Assembly: GCF_023074055.1 (NCBI RefSeq)
Contig: NZ_JADPKR010000094.1
Span: forward strand, 124,001 to 188,000
Source of the DNA: Bradyrhizobium sp. 141
Lineage (GTDB): Bacteria > Pseudomonadota > Alphaproteobacteria > Rhizobiales > Xanthobacteraceae
DNA length: 64,000 nucleotides
Direction: 5' to 3'
Made by a program: the position numbers and the translations under genes. Below, piece by piece: positions 63,488 through 64,000 of this stretch; position 1 is the stretch's first letter; every line of letters begins with the position of its first letter. The notes under the pieces are model-generated. The model had not been told where the DNA came from. It saw only the letters and a list, made by a program, of their open reading frames with translations, and ran no database searches.

Positions 63488-64000
63488 CTATTTACCGAAC
63501 GCCAGCACGTGCAGTCCGAGCCGCTGCCGCACGATCCAGAACAAGAGCACCGTCTCGAAGGTGAGGGAGATCGATGTCGCGGCCGCCGCGCCGTGGCCGC
63601 CGTAGCGCGGCACCAGCGCGATGCAGAGCAGGAGGTTCATCACGAAGGCTAGGGCATAAGCGAGCGCGCAGATCTTTTGCTGACCGAGCATGTTGAGCAG
63701 CCGTTCGACCGGCCCGATCGCGGAGCGCACCACCAGGCCGATCGCGGCGACGAACATGATGTCGTAGCCGATCACGAATTGCGGCCCGAATAGCCAGAGC
63801 AGCGGCTTGCCCACCGCGAGCAGCGCGATGGTCGCCGCCAGCGACGGCCAGAACGTCCAGCCGATCGCATGCGCGACATAGGCCGATAGCCGTGCCTTGT
63901 CGCCGCTTGCGTTGTATTCGGCGAAGCGGTGCGCCGTCGTCGCCGACATCGCGTAGTGGATGAAGGAGACCAGCGCCAGCGTCTTCACGACAGCGAAATA
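63488..64000 (-). CDS. Polysaccharide biosynthesis flippase, 3' part (5' end outside the window)
   Basis: The frame is open to the window edge, so the start lies beyond 64000; 170 residues are visible. At least four hydrophobic segments occur (WPSLAATIALLAVGKPLLWLFG, IMFVAAIGLVVRSAI, CALAYALAFVMNLLLCIALVPR and AAATSISLTFETVLLFWIVRQ). The PRYGGHGAAAATSIS stretch is typical of Wzx/MATE-fold polysaccharide transporters of the inner membrane. Confidence 0.75.
   Translation of the reverse strand, partial: YFAVVKTLALVSFIHYAMSATTAHRFAEYNASGDKARLSAYVAHAIGWTFWPSLAATIALLAVGKPLLWLFGPQFVIGYDIMFVAAIGLVVRSAIGPVERLLNMLGQQKICALAYALAFVMNLLLCIALVPRYGGHGAAAATSISLTFETVLLFWIVRQRLGLHVLAFGK

Overview
The window is a GC-rich alphaproteobacterial chromosome segment, most like Bradyrhizobium or a close relative. 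The main reasons are the Tad/Cpa pilus genes, the urt-ure urea block, the extended-tail IF-1 gene next to rhlE, the sulfate block with DUF2849/DUF934 genes, EcfG-type (GGAAC-N16/17-CGTT) promoters, and several families of intergenic palindromes of the kind common in Bradyrhizobium. The species call is inference from gene content; no database search was possible. No tRNA, rRNA, CRISPR array, insertion sequence or prophage was recognised.

Layout. 1-7.5 kb: the end of a fused dipeptide-type ABC ATPase, two small unknown genes, an NlpC/P60 hydrolase overlapping an M17 aminopeptidase, a metallophosphoesterase and tadD. 7.5-19.7 kb: a Tad (Flp) pilus locus. cpaB-C-D-E-F-tadB-C lie on the minus strand, with cpaA and the Flp pilin upstream of them. 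A stand-alone secretin N-domain protein and two TadE-like pseudopilins lie on the plus strand, with a sterol-desaturase-family gene between the two arms. 19.7-22.5 kb: cspA, infA and rhlE on one strand, a cold-adaptation/translation cluster with a structured leader. 22.5-34.7 kb: a nitrogen block, urtABCDE then ureD-A-B-(HD hydrolase)-C-(ABM monooxygenase)-E-F-G, behind a very good sigma-54 promoter. 34.7-45.5 kb: mixed envelope and signalling genes (CHASE/HWE-like kinase, TetR regulator, OpgC, AI-2E transporter, L,D-transpeptidase, chemoreceptor), with three small stress-type genes behind EcfG-type promoters. 45.6-47.8 kb: glcB. 48.1-59.7 kb: sulfate assimilation, with cysNC and cysD divergent from cysG-DUF2849-cysI-DUF934-cysH and then the sulfate ABC transporter genes. 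59.7-64 kb: a CAP-domain lipoprotein, a patatin-like lipase with 3-hydroxybutyrate dehydrogenase, a TauE/SafE permease and the end of a polysaccharide flippase.

How it works together. Urea is bound by UrtA, imported by UrtBCDE and hydrolysed by the nickel enzyme UreABC, which is matured by UreDEFG; UreE carries an exceptionally long polyhistidine tail. Sulfate is imported by the Sbp-CysTWA system, activated by CysD/CysNC, reduced by an iron-sulfur (A)PS reductase and then by a siroheme sulfite reductase whose cofactor is made by CysG. The Tad genes build an adhesive Flp pilus. Most of the window is core metabolism and envelope function. The observations I rate highest are regulatory or contextual: the sigma-54 urt promoter, the urtA-urtB hairpin, the three EcfG-type promoters, the MESH1-like hydrolase inside the urease operon, and a histidine kinase with an eroded ATP-binding domain.
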